Shown in pieces: positions 1 to 8,961 of a stretch of 43,546 nucleotides of DNA. Source of the stretch: Paludibacteraceae bacterium (GTDB lineage Bacteria; Bacteroidota; Bacteroidia; Bacteroidales; Paludibacteraceae); contig JAFYSB010000049.1 in assembly GCA_017546705.1 (NCBI GenBank), positions 1 to 43,546 on the forward strand. The letters run 5' to 3'. Each line of letters opens with the position of its first letter. Position 1 is the stretch's first letter. The position numbers were made by a program, and so were the translations under genes. Below the pieces are notes generated by a model, which did not search any database, had not been told where the DNA came from, and saw only the letters and a program-made list of their open reading frames with translations.

Positions 1-2
1 AT

Positions 3-227
3 CCTATATTTAATGACGAAATTTTCTGCAATGATGTGCAGAATAAGGCCTTTGTTGAGAATCTTGAAGAAGCCGACGGGTGCTTTGAATTATTTTCATG
101 GCACTTTAGTAAGATTGATGGTGTACTTCATGAAGAAGGTCCAAGAGAAAATTATGAGGAAGATTATGAGTATCTGTCCGCTCAATTGAAAAAAGCAACA
201 CAACATCTGGATCAAATTTTAACCTAA
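3..227 (+). CDS. C-terminal end of an unrecognised protein, cut by the window edge
   Basis: The reading frame is open from the first complete codon at position 3 to the TAA at 225-227, so this is most likely the last 74 residues of a longer protein rather than a gene starting at the GTG at 36. The visible part is acidic and Glu/Tyr-rich (for example ENYEEDYEYL) and ends in a predicted helix. No domain is recognised. It is followed by a hairpin that looks like its terminator at 296-320. The function is unknown. Confidence 0.5.
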   Translation, partial: PIFNDEIFCNDVQNKAFVENLEEADGCFELFSWHFSKIDGVLHEEGPRENYEEDYEYLSAQLKKATQHLDQILT

Positions 228-295
228 GTCTAATGACCAATTTGGGTTTCAAGTCCCACTTTTAATTAGCGAACATTATAGACTATTTCCTCCCA

Positions 296-320
296 ACAGT
301 ACCCTCTCGGTGCTGTTTTT
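296..320 (+). terminator. Intrinsic terminator after the first gene
   Basis: The arms ACAGTACC (296-303) and GGTGCTGT (309-316) pair with one G-T wobble around a 5-base loop and are followed by T residues to 320. It lies 69 bases after the stop codon at 227. The rest of 228-393 is AT-rich with nothing else recognisable. Confidence 0.6.
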
Positions 321-393
321 CTATCCTTACTACCCACTTAAATACAAAAAAACGAAAAAATCATCCATAAACTACACTTTTTATTTCTAAACA

Positions 394-425
394 TTTGTCC
401 ATATCGCAAAAAAACACTACCTTTG
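394..425 (+). promoter_or_regulatory. Bacteroidota-type promoter of the AAA ATPase gene
   Basis: A TTTG at 394-397 and TACCTTTG at 418-425 are separated by 20 bases, matching the -33/-7 consensus of the Bacteroidota primary sigma factor. Transcription would start near 432, leaving a leader of about 65 bases before the ATG at 497. Confidence 0.8.
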
Positions 426-496
426 CAGCAACTTTACACAATATAAGTACAAAAAATGTGTGCATTTACACAAAAACAATAGTTAATTTGTGAATT

Positions 497-1825
497 ATGG
501 CATTCAAAAGAGATTTATTAGAGAAGTTAATGCTTTGGAAAAAAAGCACTAATCGCAAGCCTTTGGTGATTGAAGGGGCGCGGCAAGTAGGCAAGACTTG
601 GCTGATGAAAGAGTTTGGTCGCACATGCTTTGAGCAATTCACTTACATAAATTTTGAGGAACTAAATTTACAAGATGTTTTTGCTGAGAAAAATCCTCAT
701 GCCATCATCCAGCAATTAGCATTGATAAGTGGAAATAAGATTGATCCACAAAATACCTTATTGATATTCGATGAAATACAAGAGTGCAAGCCAGCCCTCA
801 ATGCGTTAAAGTACTTCTACGAACAGATGCCTGAATTGGCAATCGTAGCAGCAGGCTCGTTGTTGGGCGTCAGTATGGCTGCTGGTGACTCTTTCCCTGT
901 AGGAAAAGTGGACCACATAACGCTATATCCATTGACCTTCAAAGAATATCTATCAATGGTGGATGAGGCAATGTGTGAGCATCTTTCTAATCGTCAAGTA
1001 GGTGATGCTATTGCCACTACACTTGAAGAACGCATTAAACGCCATTTTGATGATTATCGTGTATGCGGTGGTATGCCTGAAGCTGCTATGTGCATGGCTA
1101 GTGGCGAAGGAGTAGAAGCGGTGGAGAAAGTACAAACCAATATTCTCAAAGACTATCAGCTCGACTTTTCAAAGCATGCGTCTAAAACAATCATTCCTCG
1201 CATTGGACATATTTACCGCTCTATCCCTTCGCAACTCTCCAAAGAGAATCGCAAATTTATCTATCAGCTGGTGAAACAAGGTGCGCGAGCTCGCGAGTAC
1301 GAGGATGCACTGCAATGGCTACGACAAGCGGGATTGATTCACCAAGTATATCTCAACAAAACACCCAATATCCCTCTATCTGCATACGATGATTTAAGTG
1401 CTTTCAAGATTTACTTGTCTGATATTGGATTATTGCGTAAGTTGGCTGAAGTTCCAGTGGCAGCATTGGTAACTAAAGATGATGTGATTGGATATCGAGA
1501 GTTCAAAGGAGCATTTGCAGAAAACTATGTATTACAAAGTTTATCTACACAATCTATTGTAAACCTCCGATATTGGACTTCTAACAATTCCGCAGAGGTG
1601 GATTTCCTACTGCAATATGATACATATATATTACCTGTAGAGGTTAAGTCGGGCAAAAGCACATCATCTCGTAGTCTCACTTTGTACAATGCAGACAAAC
1701 ATCCGATATTGCGAATTCGATATAGCGACAAAGACCTCAAATTAGATGATAATCTGCTAAATATTCCATTGTATATGGCAGATTGGACATTCGCTTTGTT
1801 GAATGGTGTTATCACCTCATTGTAG
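497..1825 (+). CDS. AAA-type ATPase with C-terminal DUF4143-like domain
   Basis: A 442-residue protein. The N-terminal half is a P-loop ATPase: Walker A GARQVGKT (27-34), Walker B LLIFDEIQE (88-96) and an AAGS segment (118-121) resembling sensor 1. The C-terminal part carries AEVDF (366-370) followed by EVKSG (382-386), the spacing of a PD-(D/E)xK nuclease-like core, as in the DUF4143 half of this family. Such ATPases are common in gut Bacteroidales, often in many copies, and their substrate is not established. The gene has its own promoter and terminator and so appears monocistronic. The family assignment is firm; the function is not known. Confidence 0.9.
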   Translation: MAFKRDLLEKLMLWKKSTNRKPLVIEGARQVGKTWLMKEFGRTCFEQFTYINFEELNLQDVFAEKNPHAIIQQLALISGNKIDPQNTLLIFDEIQECKPALNALKYFYEQMPELAIVAAGSLLGVSMAAGDSFPVGKVDHITLYPLTFKEYLSMVDEAMCEHLSNRQVGDAIATTLEERIKRHFDDYRVCGGMPEAAMCMASGEGVEAVEKVQTNILKDYQLDFSKHASKTIIPRIGHIYRSIPSQLSKENRKFIYQLVKQGARAREYEDALQWLRQAGLIHQVYLNKTPNIPLSAYDDLSAFKIYLSDIGLLRKLAEVPVAALVTKDDVIGYREFKGAFAENYVLQSLSTQSIVNLRYWTSNNSAEVDFLLQYDTYILPVEVKSGKSTSSRSLTLYNADKHPILRIRYSDKDLKLDDNLLNIPLYMADWTFALLNGVITSL

Positions 1826-1859
1826 AAAAAGATAGATTTACTATAATATTTCATTTCTC

Positions 1860-1892
1860 AGCAGCACCCTAACACGGTGCTGCTTTCTTTTT
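1860..1892 (+). terminator. Intrinsic terminator of the ATPase gene
   Basis: The perfect arms AGCAGCACC (1860-1868) and GGTGCTGCT (1876-1884) enclose a 7-base loop and are followed by a T-rich run. It sits 35 bases after the stop codon at 1825. The core GCACC/GGTGC resembles that of the terminator at 296-320. Confidence 0.85.
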
Positions 1893-2032
1893 ATACCAAT
1901 CCCTACAAAATAAGCAATAACCAACCATAACTTTCAAGAGTAACCCAAAATCAGTATTATTGGCGTTTTGTGTGGGTTCAAAACCTAGTACAAAAAATTA
2001 ACTTAAGTTTAACTTTAATACCTGATTTTGCT

Positions 2033-2569
2033 ATGGCACACTCAACAACCGCCCAACTTGGCAAACTCCTTGCCTCTTATCTCTCTACAAGTAACGATGC
2101 GCTTGCTATCAATTTCCGTAAGCACTATGCGCCAACAATCTCTGCTACTTTGCTTCAAAAAACCAAAACGAAGCGAATAAATGCTGCGGTTACCGAAGCA
2201 ACTTTCATATACCGACATGCACCTAAACATCCCTCTCGCATCGTTACGCTCTACCAACACCTACTTAAAGCTAAATGGATCGCATCTGACACCAAACCAG
2301 ATGATTTCTGTGCTATCTTCGAAGGCCAACCATCTACTGCACGTGTCAAATGGATTGACAAACAGGCATATCTCTACTATCTAATCCGTCAATTGGTAGA
2401 TTTACAACTCATTTCGATACCGCAGAATGCATCTGTTTGGCAAATAGTAGAAAGCCATTTCCTCAATAAAAGCAGCCGTCCGTTCCAACATTTCAACAAA
2501 CAAAAGGAACCTATTAAGGCTAAAGCTGCTATAGATAAACTCATTGAAATATTACAACCTTCGGCATAA
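2033..2569 (+). CDS. Unrecognised protein, possibly related to the RteC C-terminal region
   Basis: A 178-residue protein from the ATG at 2033. The frame is open back to 1970, but the added residues (MWVQNLVQKI...) look like leader, so the inner ATG (MAHSTT) is preferred. The protein is basic and mostly helical. The second half shows an alternation of W, YLIRQL, a later FLNK and a closing helix that loosely recalls RteC-type or mobile-element regulators of Bacteroidota; this similarity is weak and by eye only. Its last three codons and stop (PSA-stop) lie inside the dispersed repeat at 2558-2731, so the original C-terminus may have been replaced by the repeat insertion. No promoter of the usual form was found in front. 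Confidence 0.6.
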   Translation: MAHSTTAQLGKLLASYLSTSNDALAINFRKHYAPTISATLLQKTKTKRINAAVTEATFIYRHAPKHPSRIVTLYQHLLKAKWIASDTKPDDFCAIFEGQPSTARVKWIDKQAYLYYLIRQLVDLQLISIPQNASVWQIVESHFLNKSSRPFQHFNKQKEPIKAKAAIDKLIEILQPSA

Positions 2570-2731
2570 TCTTCGGCACAAGGCAAAATTTTTCAAAAAA
2601 AATCACTTAGGCGGGAGTGGTTGATTTTCAGTAACTTCCGCCCTTGTTATATACCATTCTAACGGCTAAATTCTCAAATCTTCGGCACAAAACCCATTCC
2701 GTGCCGAAGATTTTTGTAGCATTATTATAGA
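2558..2731 (-). repeat. Dispersed structured repeat, copy A
   Basis: Read on the minus strand this 174-base segment aligns block by block with 33184-33363 on the plus strand. Shared blocks are ATCTTCGGCA, TTTTGTGCCGAAGATT, GAGAATTT, AATGGTAT, AACA, a GGGAAG-like stem arm, its partner, AGTG then T7-8, GAAAAA and two closing copies of GTGCCGAAG. It holds two inverted repeats: 2676-2688 with 2701-2713 (13 bp, perfect, 12-base loop) and about 2610-2618 with 2634-2642 (9 bp, one wobble). No open reading frame is shared by the two copies. It could be a MITE-like element, a 3'-UTR element or a small RNA. Confidence 0.75.
2676..2716 (+). terminator. Perfect 13-bp hairpin followed by T residues
   Basis: The arms 2676-2688 and 2701-2713 are perfectly complementary (core CTTCGGCAC/GTGCCGAAG) with a 12-base loop, and the right arm runs into TTTTT. 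It lies 107 bases beyond the stop of the gene at 2033-2569 and may end its transcript. It is also one half of dispersed repeat copy A. The copy at 33209-33242 keeps the stem but lacks the T-run. Confidence 0.5.
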
Positions 2732-2869
2732 AACGCGTCAACAGAAAGGACAGCACAGAATAATATTCATTATCGTATTTTTTGTTTTGGCCACCAATGC
2801 AGTGTGCTGCATTCATTTGGACAAAAACAAAAGATAGTTCTAGATTTTTATTTATTTTTGTAGCGAACA

Positions 2870-3155
2870 AAGTGAAGCGTATTGTTGTTACAAAAAAATC
2901 ATCCTCGAATTGACATTAATTGACGTACAGACGAATGAGCGATGCGAATGAGGCAGATCGTTCGAGCCGTATGGCGAGATAAGAACCCAATTGACCTGAA
3001 TTGTCTTTACAACAAGTTCCCTTGAGCGCCCCAGGGAGTTGATTGGGGCGCAAGTTGTTGATATTGTCGTCAAAGTTGAATAAATTACTCCCCCGCCGCT
3101 GGGGTGTGTTGTTCCACAGCGGAAAAAGTTGTTGTTAAATATCTAAACATTGTAT
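2870..3155 (+). other. Gene-free leader with strong inverted repeats
   Basis: No convincing gene lies between the repeat and the ATG at 3160. There is a perfect 7-bp GC-rich hairpin, GCGCCCC (3026-3032) with GGGGCGC (3045-3051), extendable outward through CTTG and CAACAA with bulges, and a second hairpin, CCGCTG (from about 3096) with CAGCGG (ending 3122). A TAnnTTTG-like TATTTTTG occurs at 2853-2860 without a matching -33 element. This could be a structured leader or a small RNA upstream of the small-gene cassette. Confidence 0.4.
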
Positions 3156-3159
3156 TATC

Positions 3160-3423
3160 ATGAAACCAAAACATTTCGTTTTCATCTCCATCCCCTGCCA
3201 AAGCGTAGAAGAAATAGCACAAGCCAAAGAGGCAGTCCTCTTCCACCTTGAAACCCTCAATCCTGAGTTCACCACCGAGGGCACCACCATCACAGTCAAG
3301 GTCATCCCCCTCGACCCTCAACTCTTCCTTCCCGACGAGGCATGCGACATCATTCGCCAAACCCTCGCCCAATCTCTCACCTTCAACCACTGCTGGACCT
3401 GCACTCTCCATACTATTAATTAA
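3160..3423 (+). CDS. Unrecognised 87-residue protein, first gene of a small-gene cassette
   Basis: An acidic protein starting MKPKHFVFISIP. A predicted alpha/beta pattern (strand VFISIP, helix VEEIAQAKEAVLFHLETL, strand TITVKVIPL, helix EACDIIRQTLAQSL) suggests a small folded domain, but no family is recognised. Codons are richer in C at the third position than in neighbouring accessory genes. It is the first of four short genes in the same direction (3160, 3455, 3801, 4243) separated by 31 to 121 bases. Confidence 0.55.
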   Translation: MKPKHFVFISIPCQSVEEIAQAKEAVLFHLETLNPEFTTEGTTITVKVIPLDPQLFLPDEACDIIRQTLAQSLTFNHCWTCTLHTIN

Positions 3424-3454
3424 TCCTAATCACTAACTATTAAATTACAACCAC

Positions 3455-3754
3455 ATGAGTAAAATTAAATTAGAAGCCCCATTTCGCCAATTCCGTGGCA
3501 AAATCTGCAAACACTCCGACATCATCTTCAAAGAGATGTACGGCGAAACCTTCACCTCACAAATCTGCAACCCTTACACAGGCGAACCATCTACTGCACA
3601 AAAAGCGCAACAAACCAAGATGGCTACAGCCTCTGCCAATGTTAAGGCGCTCACTCCTGAACAACGAGCAGCATACAAGGAGGAGTTCAAAAAGCAGACC
3701 AAATACAAGTCTCTCCACGGCTACATGATGGCACAAGAACTCGCCAAACTCTAA
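3455..3754 (+). CDS. Unrecognised 99-residue protein, paralogue of the next gene
   Basis: A basic protein starting MSKIKLEAPF. It shares its layout with the product of 3801-4121: an N-terminal GKIC/GKIS turn, a central FTS or YTS, a basic helical middle beginning with a TPEQ or TEKE helix start, and a late KYKSLHGYM or KFKTLNAFV segment before the final EL. The two look like ancient duplicates. No known domain is recognised. The pair reads as a conserved Bacteroidales small-protein cassette, but its role cannot be inferred from sequence. Confidence 0.6.
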   Translation: MSKIKLEAPFRQFRGKICKHSDIIFKEMYGETFTSQICNPYTGEPSTAQKAQQTKMATASANVKALTPEQRAAYKEEFKKQTKYKSLHGYMMAQELAKL

Positions 3755-3800
3755 TCCCTGCCTTTAACCTCTAAACTTTAATCTTTAAACAAAATCAACT

Positions 3801-4121
3801 ATGGCTATAGTAACCTACGAAGACCCAATCCATCACCTCTCGGGCAAAATCTCCAAAAAGTACCGCACCACCTACAACTACCGCAAGCTTTCCGAACGCA
3901 AATACACTTCGGTACGTGGCCAACGTACTACACCTGTTACCGAGAAAGAAAGAACATGGCGCACTCAGTTCGCGCAAATCGCACAGATGACTCGCGAACG
4001 ATTGGAAGATCCTGCTTTCATGGCAAGTGACATGACTGCCTTTGCTAAGCAATCCAAGTTCAAAACACTCAATGCCTTTGTCTTCGACATCTGCAAAGAG
4101 GAACTCCTCAACGGCAAGTAA
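3801..4121 (+). CDS. Unrecognised 106-residue protein, paralogue of the previous gene
   Basis: A strongly basic protein starting MAIVTYEDPI, with GKISKK, YTSVRGQ, a TEKERTW helix start and KFKTLNAFV near the end, the same order as in the product of 3455-3754. The high Arg/Lys content would suit nucleic-acid or phosphate-rich binding, but no motif proves it. It starts 46 bases after the preceding stop in the same orientation. A strong hairpin (4136-4166) follows 15 bases after its stop and may separate it from the lipoprotein gene. Confidence 0.6.
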   Translation: MAIVTYEDPIHHLSGKISKKYRTTYNYRKLSERKYTSVRGQRTTPVTEKERTWRTQFAQIAQMTRERLEDPAFMASDMTAFAKQSKFKTLNAFVFDICKEELLNGK

Positions 4122-4135
4122 AACTGCTGATGCTC

Positions 4136-4166
4136 CCTGCTGGCGAGGTACATACCTCGCCGCAGG
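4136..4166 (+). terminator. Strong GC-rich hairpin between small genes
   Basis: GGCGAGGT (4142-4149) pairs perfectly with ACCTCGCC (4154-4161) around a 4-base loop, and CCTGC (4136-4140) pairs with GCAGG (4162-4166) outside a one-base bulge. There is no T-run, so it may be a processing or partial-termination structure rather than a classical terminator. Confidence 0.45.
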
Positions 4167-4242
4167 CAACACCACCAGCACTAAGCGCACATAACCTCAC
4201 AAACTGATATCACCTGCCCGAATGGCACAAAACTACAGAAAC

Positions 4243-4458
4243 ATGAAACCACTAACTAACACACAAAAACAACGCCTTCTGAAGGCTATTAAATACCTTG
4301 CATTGGCCATTGCTACTGCCATTGCGATGGCTCTAGGTCTTACCTCATGTAATGTAACCCGCACTATCACCACCGAGAGTAAATCCCTCAATCAGGGTGA
4401 TACAGCAATCATCATCCAGACAAAGACCATCGAATCCTACAATGCCAAAAAGAATTAA
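4243..4458 (+). CDS. Small predicted lipoprotein
   Basis: Starting from the ATG at 4243 (MKPLTNTQKQ) the product has 71 residues. An upstream ATG at 4222 would add seven residues. A basic N-region is followed by a hydrophobic segment (YLALAIATAIAMALG) and a lipobox LTSC, so the mature protein would be about 36 residues, polar and Thr/Ser-rich, anchored by its cysteine. It closes the run of small genes. No family is recognised. Small lipoproteins or one-helix proteins often end such cassettes in Bacteroidales. Confidence 0.65.
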   Translation: MKPLTNTQKQRLLKAIKYLALAIATAIAMALGLTSCNVTRTITTESKSLNQGDTAIIIQTKTIESYNAKKN

Positions 4459-4546
4459 TCAAGGATTTTTCTTACAAGGAATTTCTCCCCAATTTTCAAG
4501 GGACATAATCTTTGATATACTGACATGTTTTAGCAGTTTGACGCAG

Positions 4547-4554
4547 TACCTTTG
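4547..4554 (+). promoter_or_regulatory. Candidate -7 element before the membrane peptide gene
   Basis: TACCTTTG followed by CA matches the Bacteroidota -7 element exactly. No good TTTG lies 20 bases upstream; the best is TGTTT at 4526-4530. It stands 52 bases before the ATG at 4606, which supports that short gene being transcribed on its own. Confidence 0.5.
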
Positions 4555-4605
4555 CAACGGAATTCAGAAATGAATATATGTTTAACCCCTTAAAAATTAA
4601 TCATT

Positions 4606-4698
4606 ATGGATGATGTTATTATGATTTTGATTGTTATTGCAGAAATTGCATTGGCACTATGGTATATAATTAGTTCTGCCATGTATATGCTATCGTAA
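4606..4698 (+). CDS. 30-residue single-helix membrane peptide
   Basis: The ATG at 4606 opens a 30-codon frame ending with TAA at 4696-4698. The product begins MDDVIMILIV and is hydrophobic along nearly its whole length, with acidic residues only at the start and one Glu inside. That fits a single transmembrane helix with a short acidic N-terminus. A canonical -7 element lies just upstream. No family is recognised. It could be a toxin-like or regulatory micropeptide, or a chance frame; the promoter and uniform hydrophobicity favour a gene. Confidence 0.45.
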   Translation: MDDVIMILIVIAEIALALWYIISSAMYMLS

Positions 4699-4764
4699 TT
4701 ATGGAATAGTATAACCAAGTGGTATGCGAATAGATAGCCAGCCACATTTGCCCATAGAATGCAA

Positions 4765-4802
4765 ATCATTCCTGTCTGGTAGGTTCACCAAACAGGAATG
4801 AT
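4765..4802 (-). terminator. Hairpin terminator of the pyr-gua operon
   Basis: Perfect 11-bp arms ATCATTCCTGT (4765-4775) and ACAGGAATGAT (4792-4802) enclose a further TGGT/ACCA pairing. It begins 30 bases after the end of guaA. There is no long T-run on either strand, so termination may be weak or may also serve the plus-strand small genes. Confidence 0.6.
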
Positions 4803-4831
4803 ACGTTGTATAATAAGAAGGAAATAATGGA

Positions 4832-6100
4832 TTACTCCCACTCGATTGTTGCGGGTGGTTTTGCAGAGATATCGTAGCAAACGCGGTTAACGCCTTGTAC
4901 CTTGTTGATGATCTCGTTAGAAACCTTAGCCATAAACTCGTATGGAAGACGTGCCCAGTCGGCAGTCATAGCGTCTACAGACAACACAGCGCGGAGAGCT
5001 ACTGGATGCTCGTAGGTACGTACATCGCCCTTCATACCAGTACTGCGTACGGTAGAGAGGAGGATAGCACCTGCTTGCCATACCTTGTCGTAGAGAGCAA
5101 CGCCGTTCTCATCTTTCCACTCGCGAAGCATGTTCACGTAGATGGCGTCAGCCTCTTGGAGGATGCGTACTTTCTCAGGAGTGATATCGCCGAGGATACG
5201 AACGCCAAGACCTGGACCTGGGAAAGGATGACGACCGATAAGGTGCTCAGGTACGCCCATATAGCGACCAATGCGGCGAACTTCGTCCTTGAAGAGGAGC
5301 TTGAGTGGCTCGCAGAGCTTGAGGTTCATCTCTTTAGGTAGACCACCTACGTTGTGGTGAGACTTGATGACCTTACCAGAGTGGTTGATAGACTCGATGA
5401 TATCTGGGTAGATAGTACCTTGACCAAGCCATTTAGCGTCGGTGATCTTCTTAGCCTCTTCATCGAAGACTTGGATGAAGTCGCGGCCGATGATCTTACG
5501 TTTTTGCTCAGGGTCGGTAACACCAGCGAGGTCACCATAGAAACGAGCTTTAGCATCCACACCGATCACGTTGAGACCGAGGCACTCGTAGTCGCGGAGT
5601 ACGTTCTCAAACTCATCTTTGCGGAGCAATCCGTGATCCACGAAGATACAGGTGAGTTGGCTGCCGATAGCACGGTTGAGGAGCACGGCTGTGATAGAGC
5701 TGTCTACACCACCAGAGAGCGCGAGTATAACACGGTCGGTACCGATTTGCTCTTTGAGTTCTGCTACGGTAGTCTCTACGAAGTTAGCAGGAGTCCAGTC
5801 TTGTGCACTTTTGCAAGTGTCAAGCACGAATGGACGGAGCTCCTCTACAGTAGGTTGCTCGCCTTTAGCGATGTTAAGCACTGGGATGCAAGAGCAGAAT
5901 TGGCTGAGGGTGTTTTGGAGTACCTCAGGTTGTTCTACGGCATCCTTATCACCAGAGAGGATAAGACCAATGATGTCTTTGTCATCCTCTGGATACTTGT
6001 TGTATGGAAGGACCTCGCAGAAAGTGTCCAACTTACGAACGCGACGTCCGATGACTTGGGTGGTTTCTGATCCGAGATCGAGAATGATAATTTTTTGCAT
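4832..6100 (-). CDS. guaA: GMP synthase with degenerate, shortened glutaminase domain
   Basis: Makes GMP from XMP, ATP and ammonia, the last step of guanine nucleotide synthesis. The ATP-pyrophosphatase half is intact: SGGVDSS (129-135), [10 protein letters not shown], and the C-terminal dimer region ending KPPATIEWE. The N-terminal class I glutaminase is reduced to about 110 residues where about 200 are usual, giving 422 residues instead of roughly 510. The nucleophile motif GICYG reads NIAKG, with Ala78 in place of Cys, and the region with the catalytic His and Glu is absent. The frame is continuous through the affected part. It should therefore depend on free ammonia or on a separate glutaminase. 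It is the last gene of the pyr-gua run, 61 bases after guaB. Confidence 0.92.
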   Translation of the reverse strand: MQKIIILDLGSETTQVIGRRVRKLDTFCEVLPYNKYPEDDKDIIGLILSGDKDAVEQPEVLQNTLSQFCSCIPVLNIAKGEQPTVEELRPFVLDTCKSAQDWTPANFVETTVAELKEQIGTDRVILALSGGVDSSITAVLLNRAIGSQLTCIFVDHGLLRKDEFENVLRDYECLGLNVIGVDAKARFYGDLAGVTDPEQKRKIIGRDFIQVFDEEAKKITDAKWLGQGTIYPDIIESINHSGKVIKSHHNVGGLPKEMNLKLCEPLKLLFKDEVRRIGRYMGVPEHLIGRHPFPGPGLGVRILGDITPEKVRILQEADAIYVNMLREWKDENGVALYDKVWQAGAILLSTVRSTGMKGDVRTYEHPVALRAVLSVDAMTADWARLPYEFMAKVSNEIINKVQGVNRVCYDISAKPPATIEWE

Positions 6101-6161
6101 AAAAGCTATGTTTTTGTTTTTTTATTATTCTAGTTGAGCTAGTGGGACTAGTTTGGCTAGC

Positions 6162-7643
<1,482 letters not shown>

Positions 7644-7668
7644 TTATTTAGCTAGTTGGGCTAGTTAT

Positions 7669-8721
7669 TTACAAAGCGTGGTCGCAGTAGTAGCAGCGAA
7701 CTACGCCGTCGGCGTCGGTGTATGCCTTACGTTCTACAGGTTCGGTTGTGACAATACAACGATCATTGGAGCAGAGTTGGTCGGTGATATAGGTGTTGAC
7801 CTTGTGTGACTCCTCTTTGTCTTGCCATGAGAGTAGGGTATAGATGAGTGCCATGCGCACGTACTTGCCGTTCTCCACTTGGCGGAAGTATGCTGCACGT
7901 GGGTCTTTGTCCACATCCACAGTGATCTCGTTGACACGAGGTAGTGGGTGGAGGACAATCATATTCTCTTTTGCGAGCGCCATCTTCTCGGTATCGAGAA
8001 TGAAAGCATCCTTTAGACGCTCGTACTCAGCAGGGTCATCGAAACGCTCTTGTTGTACGCGGGTCATGTAGAGCACGTCGAGTAGTGGTATTGCCTCTTC
8101 GATGGTAGCGTATTCGCTGTAGTTATTGCCCAATTCATGTTTCATGTAGTCAGGCAAGCGAAGCTCAGCTGGAGAGATGAGCACGAAATGTACGCCTTCG
8201 TAACGCTTCATGGCTTTGATGAGCGAGTGTACAGTACGACCGTACTTGAGATCGCCGCAGAGACCCACGGTGAGGTGGTCAAAGCGACCAAGCTCACGAC
8301 GGATAGTCAGCAAATCGGTTAGCGTTTGTGTTGGGTGCGCGTGTCCGCCATCACCTGCATTGATGATAGGAATACGGCTATATTCGCTAGCTACGCGAGG
8401 AGAGCCCTCTTTATAGTGACGCATTGCAATAATGTCAGCGAACGAGCTAACCACACGAATAGTGTCAGCTACTGTTTCACCCTTACTCACGCTACTGCTC
8501 TTGGCATCAGAGAAACCGAGGACGTTACCACCCAGTTCCATCATAGCCGCAGTGAAACTGAGGCGGGTACGGGTACTAGGCTCATAGAAAAGTGTAGCGA
8601 GTTTCTTGCCGTGGCACGCTTCAGCGTACATGGCTTTGTTATTGATGATATCCAATGCACGATTGATGATTACATCTACTTCGGCAGTGGTGAGATCTGG
8701 TGAGTCGATTAAATGACGCAT
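7669..8721 (-). CDS. pyrB: Aspartate carbamoyltransferase with C-terminal PyrI-like zinc ribbon
   Basis: Joins carbamoyl phosphate and aspartate in the second step of UMP synthesis. Catalytic motifs are present: [11 protein letters not shown] (46-56), SSVSKGET with Lys80, [10 protein letters not shown] and HPLPR. About 310 residues are expected; this protein has 350. The extra tail carries CSNDRC (317-322), EPV, and CYYC (343-346), matching in order and spacing the zinc-binding C-terminal domain of the regulatory chain PyrI. The nucleotide-binding domain of PyrI is missing, and no pyrI lies nearby. In the known complex the zinc domain binds the catalytic chain, so the tail may stabilise the trimer or an assembly without giving CTP/ATP control. 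Confidence 0.95.
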   Translation of the reverse strand: MRHLIDSPDLTTAEVDVIINRALDIINNKAMYAEACHGKKLATLFYEPSTRTRLSFTAAMMELGGNVLGFSDAKSSSVSKGETVADTIRVVSSFADIIAMRHYKEGSPRVASEYSRIPIINAGDGGHAHPTQTLTDLLTIRRELGRFDHLTVGLCGDLKYGRTVHSLIKAMKRYEGVHFVLISPAELRLPDYMKHELGNNYSEYATIEEAIPLLDVLYMTRVQQERFDDPAEYERLKDAFILDTEKMALAKENMIVLHPLPRVNEITVDVDKDPRAAYFRQVENGKYVRMALIYTLLSWQDKEESHKVNTYITDQLCSNDRCIVTTEPVERKAYTDADGVVRCYYCDHAL

Positions 8722-8961
8722 TTTGTTATAGTAAAAAGTTCTAAAAGTTCTAACAGTTCTAAGCGCTCGCAGGGCGAGCTGTTCTAAAAGTTCTTATCTC
8801 GCCTATTGGCTCGAACGATTAATTTGCGAGCAAATTTTACTAAAGGTTCTAACAGTTCTAACAGTTCTAACGGTTCTAAAAGTTCTAAAGTTAGAACAGC
8901 AACTCTGCTGCAATTAGAACAGCCGAAGGCGATTAGAACTCTTTCAACAAGCTCCAAGCGC
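8722..8961 (-). repeat. Intergenic array of GTTCTAACA-like units with small hairpins
   Basis: The 240 bases between pyrE and pyrB hold at least eight imperfect copies of a GTTCTAA(A/C)(A/G) unit on the plus strand (8738-8890), then inverted units (TTAGAAC) to 8940. A 6-bp hairpin GCTCGC/GCGAGC (8765-8779) and a 7-bp palindrome AATTTGC/GCAAATT (8821-8836) are embedded. No promoter of the TAnnTTTG type was found on the minus strand, so pyrB is probably transcribed from upstream. Confidence 0.7.

Noticed and set aside
497-1825. Reading the first ATPase gene as a defence gene
   Set aside because: Such DUF4143-type ATPases are common and dispersed in Bacteroidales, and nothing next to this copy supports a defence role.
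2628-2870. Minus-strand frame over repeat copy A
   Set aside because: The frame is not kept in copy B, so the repeat is unlikely to code for it.
5354-6070. Long plus-strand open frame opposite guaA
   Set aside because: Antisense shadow of a recognised gene. It raised the question whether guaA was misread, but the guaA frame is continuous.
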